This document shows positions 35,701 to 45,779 of a stretch of 64,000 nt of DNA, one piece after another. The notes beneath the pieces are model-generated. The model saw nothing but the letters and a program-made list of their open reading frames with translations. It did not search any database and was not told where the DNA came from. Within the stretch, counting starts at the first letter, position 1. Each line of letters begins with the position of its first letter. The translations under genes and the position numbers were made by a program. The stretch comes from Agapetus fuscipes (taxonomy: Eukaryota; Arthropoda; Insecta; Trichoptera; Glossosomatidae): the NCBI GenBank assembly GCA_951799405.1, contig OX637337.1, positions 3,100,001 to 3,164,000 on the forward strand. The letters run 5' to 3'.

Positions 35701-37751
35701 AAGACAACTGGCCAGGCAAAATAGGTTCTTCGCAAAGAAATTCTTCTTCACAAATCTATTAAAAAAAACATAGACCTTGCAACTCCTGCCGCCTCTTTCT
35801 GAAACCGAGGTGGTATCTCATATCAACTTATTTAAATCAAGGAACAAAAAAAAATCTGAATGTGGCCTGAGCTTACTTAAAAATAAAATTAAAGCTCTAG
35901 CTGCCAGCATTACGAATCAACTGCCATATCAATGCTTTTATTCCGGAACCCCCTCCTGTGATGCAGAAGACCAACTGTAAAATTCAAGTGAAAAGTATGA
36001 TTTATAAATGTTTTTAGGCTTTCACGACCGGATTCAGGAATTCAGTATGATTTATTTGTTATTAACATTATTACTGATTGCTTTAGGTGGTTACTACCCC
36101 CGCCCGAACTACTTCCCTCCGCCTGACAGCTATGGTGTGCGGGGCCGTGGTTACGCTCCCCGCAGACCCCGAGGAGTCTATGTCCCCCGGGGGGGCCGTG
36201 GCATGCCTAGGATGCCATACTTTGATGGCCCTAATGCCAATCATGCTTACTACAAGTGAGTATCACGCTGTATATGTCTCTATTTTGCTATGGCTCTGGG
36301 TTATTCAGGATTAGATACTTGACAGAGCTCTGTGAAGTAGCAGTTGTCTCCCATGTAAGTCAATGCCCAATGGTGATTGAAGCCTGTCCTTATTACCATC
36401 ATTAAACAATTTGACGGATGCAACCAATAATCAAGCCCGGTCGACAGCTCAGTTGGTGGAGTGCTTGCATTCCATGCCGAGAGCTCGGGTTCGAATCCCA
36501 CCGAGGGTGTCAGAAATGATTTCCCATTTCGGTGTTTATTTCAAAACCCAAAATAAAATACCGGCAAGGTTTACTCAGCCTTCACAAGAAATGAGTACCA
36601 GCTCGGGAGTTGGGAAAACCCCACTTCAACTGAAGTGGTTGGCGCAAGGCCAGCTCCCTTACCTGTAAAAATAGATAGGTTCCACTGGCCACATGCAGAA
36701 AGAACCTTTAGGGGATATAACGCGGCAAGAAGTTGCACTTTTGCATTACAAATTAATGAGTTGGCTGAAATTGAGAAAAGAATGAGAGAAATGGGTGAGT
36801 GTAAAAATCAGCCTTAAGTCAGAGCCAGTGTGTGTAATGTGTAATAATCTATAGTGTACTGTAACACAAATTCTGCATGTTCAAGTGCATTACATGTAAT
36901 GCTCACCATGATCTATCAGCCATTGTTTTTTAGTTTTTTAGCGCTGATGCAAAATTTCTTGTAGTCCTCGTTTTAAGATTTGTGTTGAGTTGTGTGCTGT
37001 TTACACTGCTAATGCTAAAGAACACATAATCGTACATTACGCATTACACACGTCAGGACCTAGCTTAGAATCTTACCGTGTGTTGCAAATAATATATGTC
37101 GAAATTCTGTTATTTTAATGCAGATATTTCAAGAAGCTTGCCGAGGGGGAATCAGATGGTCGAGACGACAGAGACAGATCATACTCCAGGAGTCGCTCCA
37201 GATCTCGGCGCAGATCCTACTCTCACTCCAGATCAAGATCCAGCCGCTCGAGGTCCAGATCCCGCTCAAGGTCGAGATCGCGTCGGCGCTCTTCATCCCG
37301 CAGGCGGCGCTACTCACGCTCCAGATCCCGATCCCGGCATTCCCGATCAAGGTCACGCAACAGGCGAACGAGAACCCGAAGCAAGTCCCGATCGAGCCGT
37401 TCCAGACACAACCAAAGACCCAAATCAAATAGATCCAAATCTAGGTCTAGATCCAGGCATAGGTCACAATCTAAACATAATACTCCTAAGCGTGATAACA
37501 GATCCAAGACACCCAAAGGTGAGGCGACACAAGCCACTGACTTTATCCCTCGGGCAGTGCGGGAAAATATAGATAGTCAAAAAAATGCCAACAGCGAGAG
37601 AGCGCCGGCTAATCACGCCGCTGAAAATGGTGAAGGAAGTGAATCTCTGCTACACATCATGAGAGACAGATCAAAGAGCTGGTCTCTGCCGAGAGACGAG
37701 CCCAGCAAGCGCAAGTCCTGGTCTAAGAGTCCAGCACACAGGAAGAGCTGA
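29734..37751 (+). CDS. AKAP17A: A-kinase anchor protein 17A-like SR protein (XE7/SFRS17A family), 7 exons
   Basis: In vertebrates this family anchors protein kinase A in splicing-factor compartments and affects splice-site choice. Exons: 29734-30656, 31446-31653, 32493-32727, 33661-33822, 35317-35418, 36087-36255, 37124-37751; all phases match, 808 aa. Exon 1 carries the conserved N-terminal domain (NLFLKPL, TISNWELMERM, SIRFEGE) and an RRM-like fold at about 145-265 (GERPDTIHLKNLP, VFDRFGKVRHVDIP, YVQFSEYKGFVRAMDALRGM), then KHLSDASVKRRS. Exons 2-3 encode a long charged coiled coil with the family signature LQSIRLIEELF. Exons 5-6 are rich in Tyr, Pro, Gly and RGG-like residues. Exon 7 is a strong Arg/Ser domain ending in SPAHRKS. 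An AATAAA polyadenylation signal lies near 37887. Its introns contain a SINE-A, repeat C copies, a hAT MITE and LINE pieces. The family call is firm; PKA anchoring in this species is inferred. Confidence 0.93.
30868..30978. mobile_element. Short MITE, related to 24330-24436
   Basis: CTCCCTTCGATCGCGTAGAT pairs with the inverted right end near TGCACGATCAAAATGAG. In AKAP17A intron 1. Confidence 0.5.
31860..32052 (+). pseudogene. LINE (RTE-like) C-terminal fragment in AKAP17A intron 2
   Basis: Reads HLNRMGNDRIPHIVLQGNPN then RRPPKRWRGSWQSG, and is cut at its 3' side by a MITE. Confidence 0.6.
32061..32274. mobile_element. hAT-type MITE with perfect 8-bp target duplication
   Basis: Ends CAACCCTCCAAAAATC and GAATTTTGGAGGGTTG are inverted; TCTATAAT is exactly duplicated at 32053-32060 and 32275-32282. 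214 bp, no coding capacity. Confidence 0.85.
32903..33502 (-). repeat. SINE-A split by a LINE fragment in AKAP17A intron 3
   Basis: SINE-A runs 32903-33255; the tRNA-like head is interrupted near ACCAACTGA and repeats it at 33477-33485, with LINE sequence between. Confidence 0.7.
33257..33470 (+). pseudogene. LINE (RTE-like) C-terminal fragment nested in SINE-A
   Basis: Reads REGLLHAIMEGMTEGTNSRG then RPRQEYLEDMLVDVCCSSYA. The flanking ACCAACTGA copies (33248-33256 and 33477-33485) could be its target duplication. Confidence 0.65.
33901..34345 (-). repeat. Two repeat C copies in AKAP17A intron 4
   Basis: 33901-34150 is the GATTA-tailed subfamily and 34155-34345 the ATAGATT-tailed one, with an internal deletion in the second after CCAAACCTCAAA. 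Confidence 0.75.
34555..35240 (+). pseudogene. LINE (RTE-like) fragment interrupted by repeat H and another LINE end
   Basis: 34555-34672 (RDRVPNQEIHRRTGVTDVVQ) and 35075-35240 together match 15305-15755. Between them lie repeat H (34676-34800) and, on the minus strand at 34860-35060, a second LINE C terminus (WDRTFRFAGPMWWNRLLPDV) of the 49500-50370 family. Confidence 0.7.
34676..34800 (+). repeat. Repeat H, best-preserved copy
   Basis: TAACTCTGTCGCCTTTCCGC to TTTCATATCCATCACC; differs from 6526-6650 at a few sites. Confidence 0.65.
36435..36740 (+). repeat. SINE-A, full-length, in AKAP17A intron 6
   Basis: Head GGTCGACAGCTCAGTTGGTG, B box GGGTTCGAATCCCACC, ending at GCGGCAAGAAGTTGCAC without the usual TGTGTAGCTTAG tail. 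Confidence 0.85.
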
Positions 37752-38036
37752 ACATCCAACTTGGTGACAACCATTATTAAATGCTGGTCTCTTTCTGTCC
37801 GCAATTATTGTTATAACTTAATCAGAATAAGTAGGGTTCATTAAATGAAAGCATTAATTTATGTTGAAATTATAATTTTGTAAAAAATAAAAGGAATTCA
37901 ACTGATGACTGGATTTTTCATTGTTTTAATTGGCTATTGAAAACTACATTGATTCACCATTCAAAAAGTACAAAATAAAAAATAAAACACATTAAGTAAA
38001 TAATTAATATCAAAACACAAATTCTTAAAATGTTAG

Positions 38037-41000
38037 TCAATGTCTCCTACGGCTATTCTTAGACCTGCTGCGGTCTCTTCTCTTCTTCTTCCCCTTTCTT
38101 TTCTTATCTTTATCTTTCTTCCTTTCAGGTGATGAGCTTGTGCTAGAATCTGCATACTCTCTGTGTTTTTTGCTAGATTCTGATCTATCCTTGCTTCTCT
38201 GTCGTTCACGGCTTTGTCGTTGATTTCTGTCATGACTTTTGTGTGAGTGGCTGGCTTGAGAGTTCCGTTCTTTGCTTCTCTGCCTGCTGTCTATTCTTTC
38301 TTCACTTGCTTGCCTCGAGTTTCTTTCCTCTTTATTTCTGTACCCCCGCTCTCTCTCCCTGCTCCTGTGTCTACTTCTATGAGTTCTTTCTTCACTATTT
38401 TGTCGGCGACTTGATTGTGAATTTCTTTTAGAGTCTTCTATCCTCTGTCCATCGGATTCCCCGGAATCCTCTTTACCTTTACTTTGTTTTTCGTTCCTTG
38501 ATTCTTTCATTTTGTACTCTTCATACTTTGCCGAATCTGTTAACAGGAAATTTCATTCAATACAATTTGCATTGCACATTAAACATTTAATTTTGAAAGG
38601 GTTAAAGAATGATCTACTCGTAGCCAGATAATACCGTCTCCAAGTACGGCTTAAAAACTTGGGTAGATCTATACGGTGACGCTGCTTGTGTGTGCATCAC
38701 ACCTCAAGAGCTTTCTGTGAGCTCAATCAGTTTCAATTTAATTAAATTCCAGTTCCTGGAAGATGTTACGTCACCCTTTTGAAGAACTAAGAACCTCCTC
38801 TCCCCAAAGTAGGGAAACCCAACATTACATAAGTGAAATGGTTGGCATAAGGCTAGGCTAGTAAGGCCCCGAATCAGTGAAATTAAATCGGTTCCACTCG
38901 CCCCATTGACTTCTTTGGGGACAATCAACAAGTTTTGTTATTTTTTTTGTTTGTTATTATACTGTTTTGTATGTCTGTCATGTAGACATGTACTCACTTA
39001 TAACTTTGGACTGTTTCTGGTATTCATCTTTAGTGATTCCCTTCACCATGAACTCGTTGAGAGTGAGGTTGGCTCCGCCTATGGCAGCCTTCACTATGAG
39101 CCGCCCACTGTCCTCGTCAAACCCTGACACCTGTAAAAACATGTACTAAATCAACACAAGTGTTATAACTGGATTGTTCAAGGGATTAATATAAAAAATA
39201 TATTATTTTTTGAAGTTAGATGAATTTATTATCAAAAATTTTGACCCTGAATCTGAGAAGTCTACGGACAGAAGATGCTGAAGGCAAGATGGTAAAGGTT
39301 CAACTGTGACCTTCCTTCCCTCGTGGGGGTCTATTTATTTAAGTCACTTTCGGATGATACCAATATTGTTTTGAATACAGGATCCTCATTGGTTGGATCC
39401 TGCAGGAGGGTGGCTTGGCTAGCTAGATACAAAAAATAGGAGCGTACAATTCTCAGTCCTGCAGATGGTAAATATGTCACACACACCTCATGTGACAGGG
39501 TGTTCACACTGTTGCAATGAGCAATTATCTTAAGTCTCTATAGACTGCCCCATAAATTAAATTGTCTTTGAGACGTGGGAAATGTAAAGGCTCCATAAAA
39601 TTTAGGGCAAGTGTGTAACATACTACATTAGGCTCAAACGCTCGGGGAATAAAAGACGTATGGATGTTTACGTTGCCACTAATGCTCACTGGAGGTGCTG
39701 TTACATACAAAGATTCAACCGCGGCTCCATTTTTCCAACATAATTTTTTCACAAAAAGTTAAAATTATCTACGAATTCCAAGAAATTATTTTTATGTCCA
39801 AGCAGAGATTGGGTTTTTTATATTGTAGGTCCACATGTGCCATGTGTGAGCGTGAAATTATGCGTGTCTGCTTGTGGGAATGCATTTAATACGAATCTCA
39901 AATGATACATATCTTTGCAGCTTAGATTTAGATAGTCTAGTTATACATTATTCTGACCTGTCCATAAGTGCCAGCTTGTTTTCCAGAAACAATTTTGACA
40001 AACGTGCCCTTGACAATTTTGATATCGTCTTCGGCTTTGACGGCACTCTTCAGTTCATCCTGTGATACGGTGGCCACCTTGTCTGCCCCCAGGCCCATCC
40101 CTTTAGGTCTCAGAGCAGGCAACTTCAGTTCCGGAGCTCTAAAAACAGTTAAAATCACAATTAAAAAAATATTCATTAAAAAAGCTTAAAAAGCGACTCA
40201 GTATGTGAGAGGCCAAGACTTTATTTGAGCTGTAGTGGTAAATTTTATGAAATTCCAAAGAGATAAAAAGATGTCCGGTCAACAGCTCACTTGGAAGAAT
40301 GTTTGTATTTCATGCCGATAGCTCGGGTTCCATTCCCACATCAAGTGACAGAAACAATCACCCGTTTCGCTGTTTATTTCAAACCCAAATAAAATAGCAA
40401 CCTTCACAAGAGGTGAAAATCTTCCCATTGGGAGCTGAAAAACCACCAATTCAAGGATAGTGCATGGCGGGCCATCCCTTAGGGACGACGCAGTGAGAAG
40501 TTGCTCTGTACATGCAGCTGGGTTACGTTTATGTTTAATGATGACTGGAGAACATACTTTTGATGCTTGCCCATTCCTTCTCCAGGCTTCCAGCCCATTC
40601 CTCTGAGCATGGCCATCCCAAAGTCAGCGACGGGGATGCTCTCATAGTCTTCCAGCGTGGACTGTAACAAATGAAGAACCAAATAAAAAATCTTTATTTT
40701 TAATATTATCTGACACTGGATATATTTAAGTGTTTCTATTTTTATTTATTTATCAAAAACTATAAAGCTAACTTTTTTTGTGTACATTCAGGTTGGATCA
40801 TGTTCTATTCGCAGTGTTATTTCATCTGCCGACGTTTTATTTTCACAAGTGGGAAACATTTCAAGACTGGCTATGGAAGTAACACATTTGCTCTCCTGTC
40901 TGCTTTTGGTAACTGCCAACTGGCTGGGTGTTGTTTTTCTATCTAAAAGTAAAAAGCTATGGAGTCAGAACAGATTTTGAAGTTCTCTTGGCAGGGTGAT

Positions 41001-44000
41001 GTCACAGGTCTAGGTGATGGAGAGTCTACAGCAGCCAATAACAAAATATTGTCCAGTGACCTCAAAATTTTCTCCTACTGCTTATTTGTTAGAAACTGAT
41101 TGATTCTATAATATATATAATAAGTTGCAAAGATATATATTAACATAACTCATTAAATGCATGCTCACAAACACACATGTAAGTTTGTGCTTATAAATGC
41201 TGAATGTGTACTTACAAAGTAAAACCAAACCTCAAATGAACATAAACCCTGCAACTTTGGCCAATTTAATATAATTTAATTAAATATGATAAATTTAATC
41301 TAACAATAAATATTTGAAGAATTTTCCTGTCACGGTTATTGAATACTCATTTAGTGTTACGTTCTTTTATTTACCTCTTTCTCTCCTTTCAGACTTGCAA
41401 CCTCAGCGACGGGGACCACCAGAGTGCTGGGCGCATTTGTCTTTATCTTATCCTTTTGCAGATCCTCCATGATCTCTCTGGCAGCTCTTGCTTCCAAGCT
41501 TTCATTCTCAGGCGGCTTGGCATCCTGGACTATCTCCGCAGGCTTCTCTGGTTCCCCGTCTGCCTTTAGTTCTGCCTCTATCTCCTGCGCTATCCGTGCC
41601 AATGAAGCGGCTGTCGTTGATTTATTTTTAAGTGGAATAACTAGCATTTTTTTCTCTTCGACAATCTCTCCACTGAAATTTTATAATCAATGTGAAATTG
41701 GTAGATTAGTTAGTAGTAAAATGGACTCAGCACAAATTTCAATTTATAAGTTTTTCTCGGAGGGCAACCGTCACACTTGTGTGCGACTAAAGGAACCAAT
41801 AACAAAATTTTTGCTTGCCTTTTCCCCTAGCAACCAGGCTGTATTTAGTACATTGCACTTTTGCCTAAATCACTTCATGTGCGGATCACATTAAGATACA
41901 TTAATAAAGTTAATTATGTGTCAATAGATATAACCCAAATTCTATTCTAGACTAATACAAAAAAATTGGAGAGGTCACATGGCCGGGTATTTTGCAAACC
42001 AATATTTTGCAAGTATATCTCTCTTATAGAGTAATATCTCGCATAGAATGCAAGTATACTTGCATTCTATGCGAGAAGTCAAGGATTCGGTTCCCACCAA
42101 GGGTGTCAGAAAAGAACTCCTTGATTTGGTGTTTATTTGAAAGCCAAAAGAAAATACAGTCGAGGTTTACTCAGCCTCCACAAGCAATGAGAACCAGCCT
42201 CCTTGGGAGCTGGGAAACCCATACTCCAGCTGAAGTGGTCTACGTAAGGCCGGACCCCTTACCTGTGAAAATAGATTGACGCCACATGCGACTTCTTAGG
42301 GGACGTCGTAAGAAGTTGCACTGCATGTACAACTTTTATAAATGACTAGCAGTACCCGGCGTGTTTCACTACGCCATTTGGGCATGTGGTATCAATTTTT
42401 TTCTACAGATAAAAGAGGAAACAACAGGATCAAAAAAAAAAGTGTGCTAATCGGAATCAAGCTTCACACAATTTATCTCTAGGTTAATCTTCACGTTTTC
42501 TAAAAAAAAAGGTCTAGGTACAACTGTTAAGCAGCAGAGCCAAGCATAGGGAAAATCGATTGCGGTGCTCCATTTATATTTAAGATAAAAAAATCGGCTA
42601 TGTAACGTCACTCATCTAATCTATTCTAAGTTACATGGATATAATTGTTACATTTGGAATTCACATTAAGTGCATGCCCACAAGCAGACACGTATAAGTT
42701 CACACTTGCACAGTCTGCGTGTGAACCTACAACATAAAAACCCAAATCTCAAATGAACATACACCCTGCAACTCTTTGCTGACCTTCCCTGAATCAGGGG
42801 TGACATTGGCAGAGTGAACCATTTTCTATTTATAGTTGGTCAGATGCATATTGACCTATACAAGAAAAGAATATAAACAATAAATTAAATTTTATAATCA
42901 TACAATTAAAGAACTAATCTATAAAATTCACTATACTCTTTGAGCAAAGTGAAGAAATAAATGTATTCCAAACAATCAGGAATATTTTTCAATGTAACCG
43001 CACTGTGAAACGTATGCAGTTGGGGAAAATGCTTCATACAATATGATGCACTTAAGTGTTTTTTCAACTATCTCCATAAAAGTGTTTAATTTATGTTGAA
43101 TTTTTGACTCCCTGTCCTGTCTTTATCCCGGCCAAGTGAATTCACATTTTTTCCCCACATTTAAAATGTGCTCTATCCATTATTTCAATATGTGAAAGTT
43201 TTAGGTAGTGCACACGGAACATTTTCTATTGACAACAAAATTGTAAGTCGCACGGCCGGGTTAGGTAAAAGGCAAACATTTTGTTTATCTTGGTTGCTTT
43301 GGACCATTGTCACATAGAAGAAAGACTTTTAACCGCCGAGAAAAAAACGATCTTTAAATTTGTGGTGAGTATATAATTTTACAGAAATGCGTTTTTTGAA
43401 AAAACAACTATATTATGTATATTTTAATTAAAAGTATGTTTCAATAAAAGGTTTTAATAATAATAATATATTTCAATATGGTCTTCTAGTTGTGACCTAC
43501 GAACTTTCGTTTATCGTATTTTTTATAAGTGCGGGATATAAAAGCTTTCTTACATTTCTAAAATTCAACTTGGAATACTTGAATAACATTTTTTAATTTG
43601 GAACTTTTGTCTAGGCCAAGGGTCGGCAACCTTTTGAGTCGGAAGAGCCAAAAATTACAATTTACAAATTTCAAAGTTTTTCCTTGACTTATAGGTTGGT
43701 ATGAGGCTGACCACCCATACTGTAAAAAATGGTTCACTTTGCCAATGTCGCCCCTGTTTCAGGGAAGGTCGGCAAGAGTTGCAGGGCTTATGTTCATTTA
43801 AGATTGGGTTTTTATATTGTAGTTCCACATGCGGTATGTGTGAGCGCGAAATTATGCGTGTCTGCTTATGGGAATGCATTTGATGTGAATCTCAAATGAT
43901 ACATATCTTATTTTGGATTTGGATTTGTAAAGAGCCACAAATGTTTTTTTGACAACAATAAATAGCGTCGATGGGGCGAGGGGAGGGTGAAAAGCGAGTA

Positions 44001-44989
44001 CAAGTAGCGGAGAGATCGTTAATCGATTCAGAACGATTTAGGTTTTTTCGATCAGAAGTATAATTCTGTGTTTTTTTTATATTTGCGTATGAAGCTAAAG
44101 AGCTGTAACTTCACACCCAAAGAGCCGCATGTGGCTGGTGAGCCGCAGGTTGCTTACCCCTAACCAAACCGATATCGATCCACCATATTTGTAAAAAGTC
44201 CGGTCTATAGCTTAGTTGGTAGAGTTGGTAACTGCATTCCATGCCGAGATCTCGAGTTAGAATCCCACTGAAGTTGTCAGAATTTATTTCTCGTTTCAGT
44301 GTTTATTTCTAACCCAAAATAAAATACCGGCAAGGCTTACTCAGCCTTCATAAGAAATGAGTGTCAAGCCACTCAGGAGCTGAATAACATCCATTTCAAG
44401 TTGGCGTAAAGTAAAAGTTACTGGGTTGTTCATTTTAGATTTGGATTTTAAATTATGAGTGGGTGCACATGCAGCATTTGTAAGCGTGAACTTACATGTG
44501 TCTACTTGTGAGCATGCATTTTATATGAATCTATAATGTAAATGTATATTTGCAACTAAGATTATGTATTGAAGTAGAATATAATGGTCTTCTTCTATTG
44601 GGTGGTTTCAAAATTTACCGACCTCGTTGCTGAAATATCGAGAATTGAGAACCACTGTTTATTTGATCACCATCAAACTTCACAGGATTCGTTCTAAGAA
44701 TATGTTACATGTTTCCTGAAAATTTCGTCAAAATCGGATGAGCGGTTTATGAGTCTATAGGGGACATACATACATACATACATACATACATCCTTCTTTA
44801 TAGATATAGATACAAATGTATTAGTTTTGTTTGATAGATGGTAACAAAGTCTCACCCTTTTATTTTTATAGACTTGCTTTCCAAACAGTCTATGAATTGC
44901 TTCTTGTCTTCAGGAGGTTTGGTGACTGCGCTTGGTTTGATTTGTTTACTAAAACCGAAGGATATTTTCATGGGTTTCTTTTCATCCAT
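38037..44989 (-). CDS. GPKOW: GPKOW-like G-patch and KOW motif spliceosome protein, 6 exons, C terminus apparently short
   Basis: GPKOW is a nuclear RNA-binding spliceosomal protein that works with the DHX16 helicase. Exons on the minus strand: 44989-44856, 41672-41375, 40661-40558, 40138-39958, 39130-38998, 38536-38037, in frame, 449 aa. The N terminus MDEKKPMKISFGFSK matches the family's FGF start. A G-patch starts at about 155 (DFGMAMLRGMGWKPGEGMG) and is followed by LRPKGMGLGAD. One KOW motif sits at about 220-245 (KGTFVKIVSGKQAGTYGQ), split by the intron at codon 239/240. The last exon is a Lys/Arg/Ser/Glu tail ending RSKNSRRRH. Family members I know carry, after such a tail, a second conserved block beginning WLR with another KOW; no exon for it is seen down to the AKAP17A 3' end. 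Divergent from PIGV and convergent with AKAP17A. A possible ATTAAA poly(A) signal on this strand is near 37924. Confidence 0.9.
39790..39930 (+). repeat. Repeat C, tail half, in GPKOW intron 4
   Basis: Starts AGATTGGGTTTTTTATATTG and ends GCAGCTTAGATTTAGAT, about 25 bp from the exon 4 donor. Confidence 0.7.
40273..40510 (+). repeat. SINE-A, diverged, in GPKOW intron 3
   Basis: GTCCGGTCAACAGCTCACTT head with a decayed B box (GGTTCCATTCCC) and internal deletions. Confidence 0.7.
41100..41265 (-). repeat. Repeat C, diverged and truncated
   Basis: AAGTTGCAAAGATATATATT to AACATAAACCCTGCAACTTT. Confidence 0.65.
41690..41840 (-). repeat. Repeat F copy
   Basis: On the minus strand shares GGCAAGCAAAAATTTTGTTA and the GACGGTTGCCCTCCGAGAAA order with 43250-43370, 61325-61455 and 57070-57190. 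A family of about 110-150 bp, probably a MITE. Confidence 0.5.
42037..42330 (+). repeat. SINE-A with an inverted-duplicated head
   Basis: The tRNA-like head is replaced by a perfect 40-bp palindrome (42037-42076, TCTCGCATAGAATGCAAGTA then its complement); from the B box onward it is a normal SINE-A ending GTAAGAAGTTGCACTGCATG. Confidence 0.8.
42617..42868 (-). repeat. Repeat C, full-length
   Basis: TAATCTATTCTAAGTTACAT to AGGGGTGACATTGGCAGAGT, moderately diverged. Confidence 0.75.
43250..43370 (+). repeat. Repeat F copy
   Basis: CACGGCCGGGTTAGGTAAAA and CCGCCGAGAAAAAAACGATC match the 61325 copy. Confidence 0.5.
43612..44165 (+). mobile_element. hAT-like element with nested repeat C
   Basis: Ends AAGGGTCGGCAACCTTTTGA and CAGGTTGCTTACCCCTAACC are roughly inverted. 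Repeat C occupies 43684-43920 within the segment that is intact at 26254-26350. Confidence 0.65.
43684..43920 (+). repeat. Repeat C nested in hAT-like element
   Basis: Complete from CCTTGACTTATAGGTTGGTA to the AATGATACATATCTTATTTT end. Confidence 0.75.
44198..44420 (+). repeat. SINE-A, diverged, 3' truncated
   Basis: GTCCGGTCTATAGCTTAGTT head, B-box GAGTTAGAATCCCACT; ends near the hairpin segment. Confidence 0.7.
44425..44575 (+). repeat. Repeat C, tail part
   Basis: ATTTTAGATTTGGATTTTAA to GCAACTAAGATTATGTATTG. Confidence 0.55.
44765..44791 (+). repeat. (CATA)n microsatellite
   Basis: About six CATA units at the end of the composite region. Confidence 0.8.
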
Positions 44990-45779
44990 TGTGAAATGTT
45001 TCTATTTCTGATTTCATCAAAAGAGGCTAGGTTATATTACAACTTTTCAAAAACGTAGAAATGCGATTGTTAAAATAATAGAAATGTCAACGGGAAATGT
45101 CAAAAGATGAGCTCAATAAAGAAGTACAACCGTCACAAACTTTTAAAGAATGATAATCTGAATAAAAAAGTGAGTGAAATTTCATAATTACGTGAATTAT
45201 GATTCGTTTGAAATATGTACAATATTTCAAGTTGATTAAAAGCTAGGAAAACTGAAAAGCTTGTTTGATTTCTAATGCTTTTTCTGCCTCTAGCCACCCT
45301 TCTAGCTCCATCACTGTCTATGGTGCTATAAAAAAGAGCATGTTCATAAATGTACCCAACTTTTTCTTTTTTAAATTGATTGAACAGCCCTGGCGACTTA
45401 AATTTGACGTAAGTTCAATGAAATCGATGTTGACTTTTTCTCTTTCGCAATGCCAATTTTTGCGGGCTCAAACCTCAATACATTATTTTCGATAAATAAA
45501 ACTTATTATAAATGAAAACTTTGAACTAAATGATGTCAGTGGATTCTCCAAGGTTAGTCATATCTCTAAAAGTATCAAGTTATTGTATTCACCGCATCAA
45601 TAGAATTTAAATTGATATTAAAAGAGTATTTTTTTAAATATTTCTAATCTTTATTTTCTTATTTTAGATAACCTCTTTGGGTGTGAAAATTTACGGAAAC
45701 ATGCACGCAAGATGTAGATACATACAAGTGCAGATAAAAAAAGATTCCAAATCCCGAGAGATAACAAATAATTGAAGAT
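44990..45779. promoter_or_regulatory. Divergent promoter region between GPKOW and PIGV, with a likely PIGV 5'UTR intron
   Basis: This 790-bp AT-rich spacer separates the two start codons. A donor CAAG|GTTAGT at 45553 and a pyrimidine-rich acceptor ending TTTTAG at 45667 suggest a 5'UTR intron for PIGV (45553-45667). No clear TATA box or Inr could be fixed. Confidence 0.45.

Larger units (their letters stand above)
42348..44815 (+). mobile_element. Composite region bounded by a common insect repeat's ends
   Basis: Starts with AGCAGTACCCGGCGTGTTTC and ends with AAAATTTCGTCAAAATCGG, a GAGCGGTTTATGAG block and a (CATA)n run before ATAGATATAGAT. These end motifs are familiar from insect transposable elements whose class I cannot name. 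Inside lie repeat C copies, a hAT element and a SINE-A. Confidence 0.4.

Noticed and set aside
36730..36800. Possible extra AKAP17A exon (reading LQINELAEIEKRMREMG before a GTGAGT donor)
   Set aside because: The reading looks coding-like, but the only upstream AG lies inside the SINE-A, and the donor phase (1) would break the frame into exon 7 (needs phase 2). Exons 6 and 7 join in frame without it.
37096..37572. 158-codon plus-strand ORF overlapping the AKAP17A RS exon, and the matching minus-strand openings
   Set aside because: Arg/Ser codon repeats leave other frames open by composition; the RS frame is the one continuous with exons 1-6.
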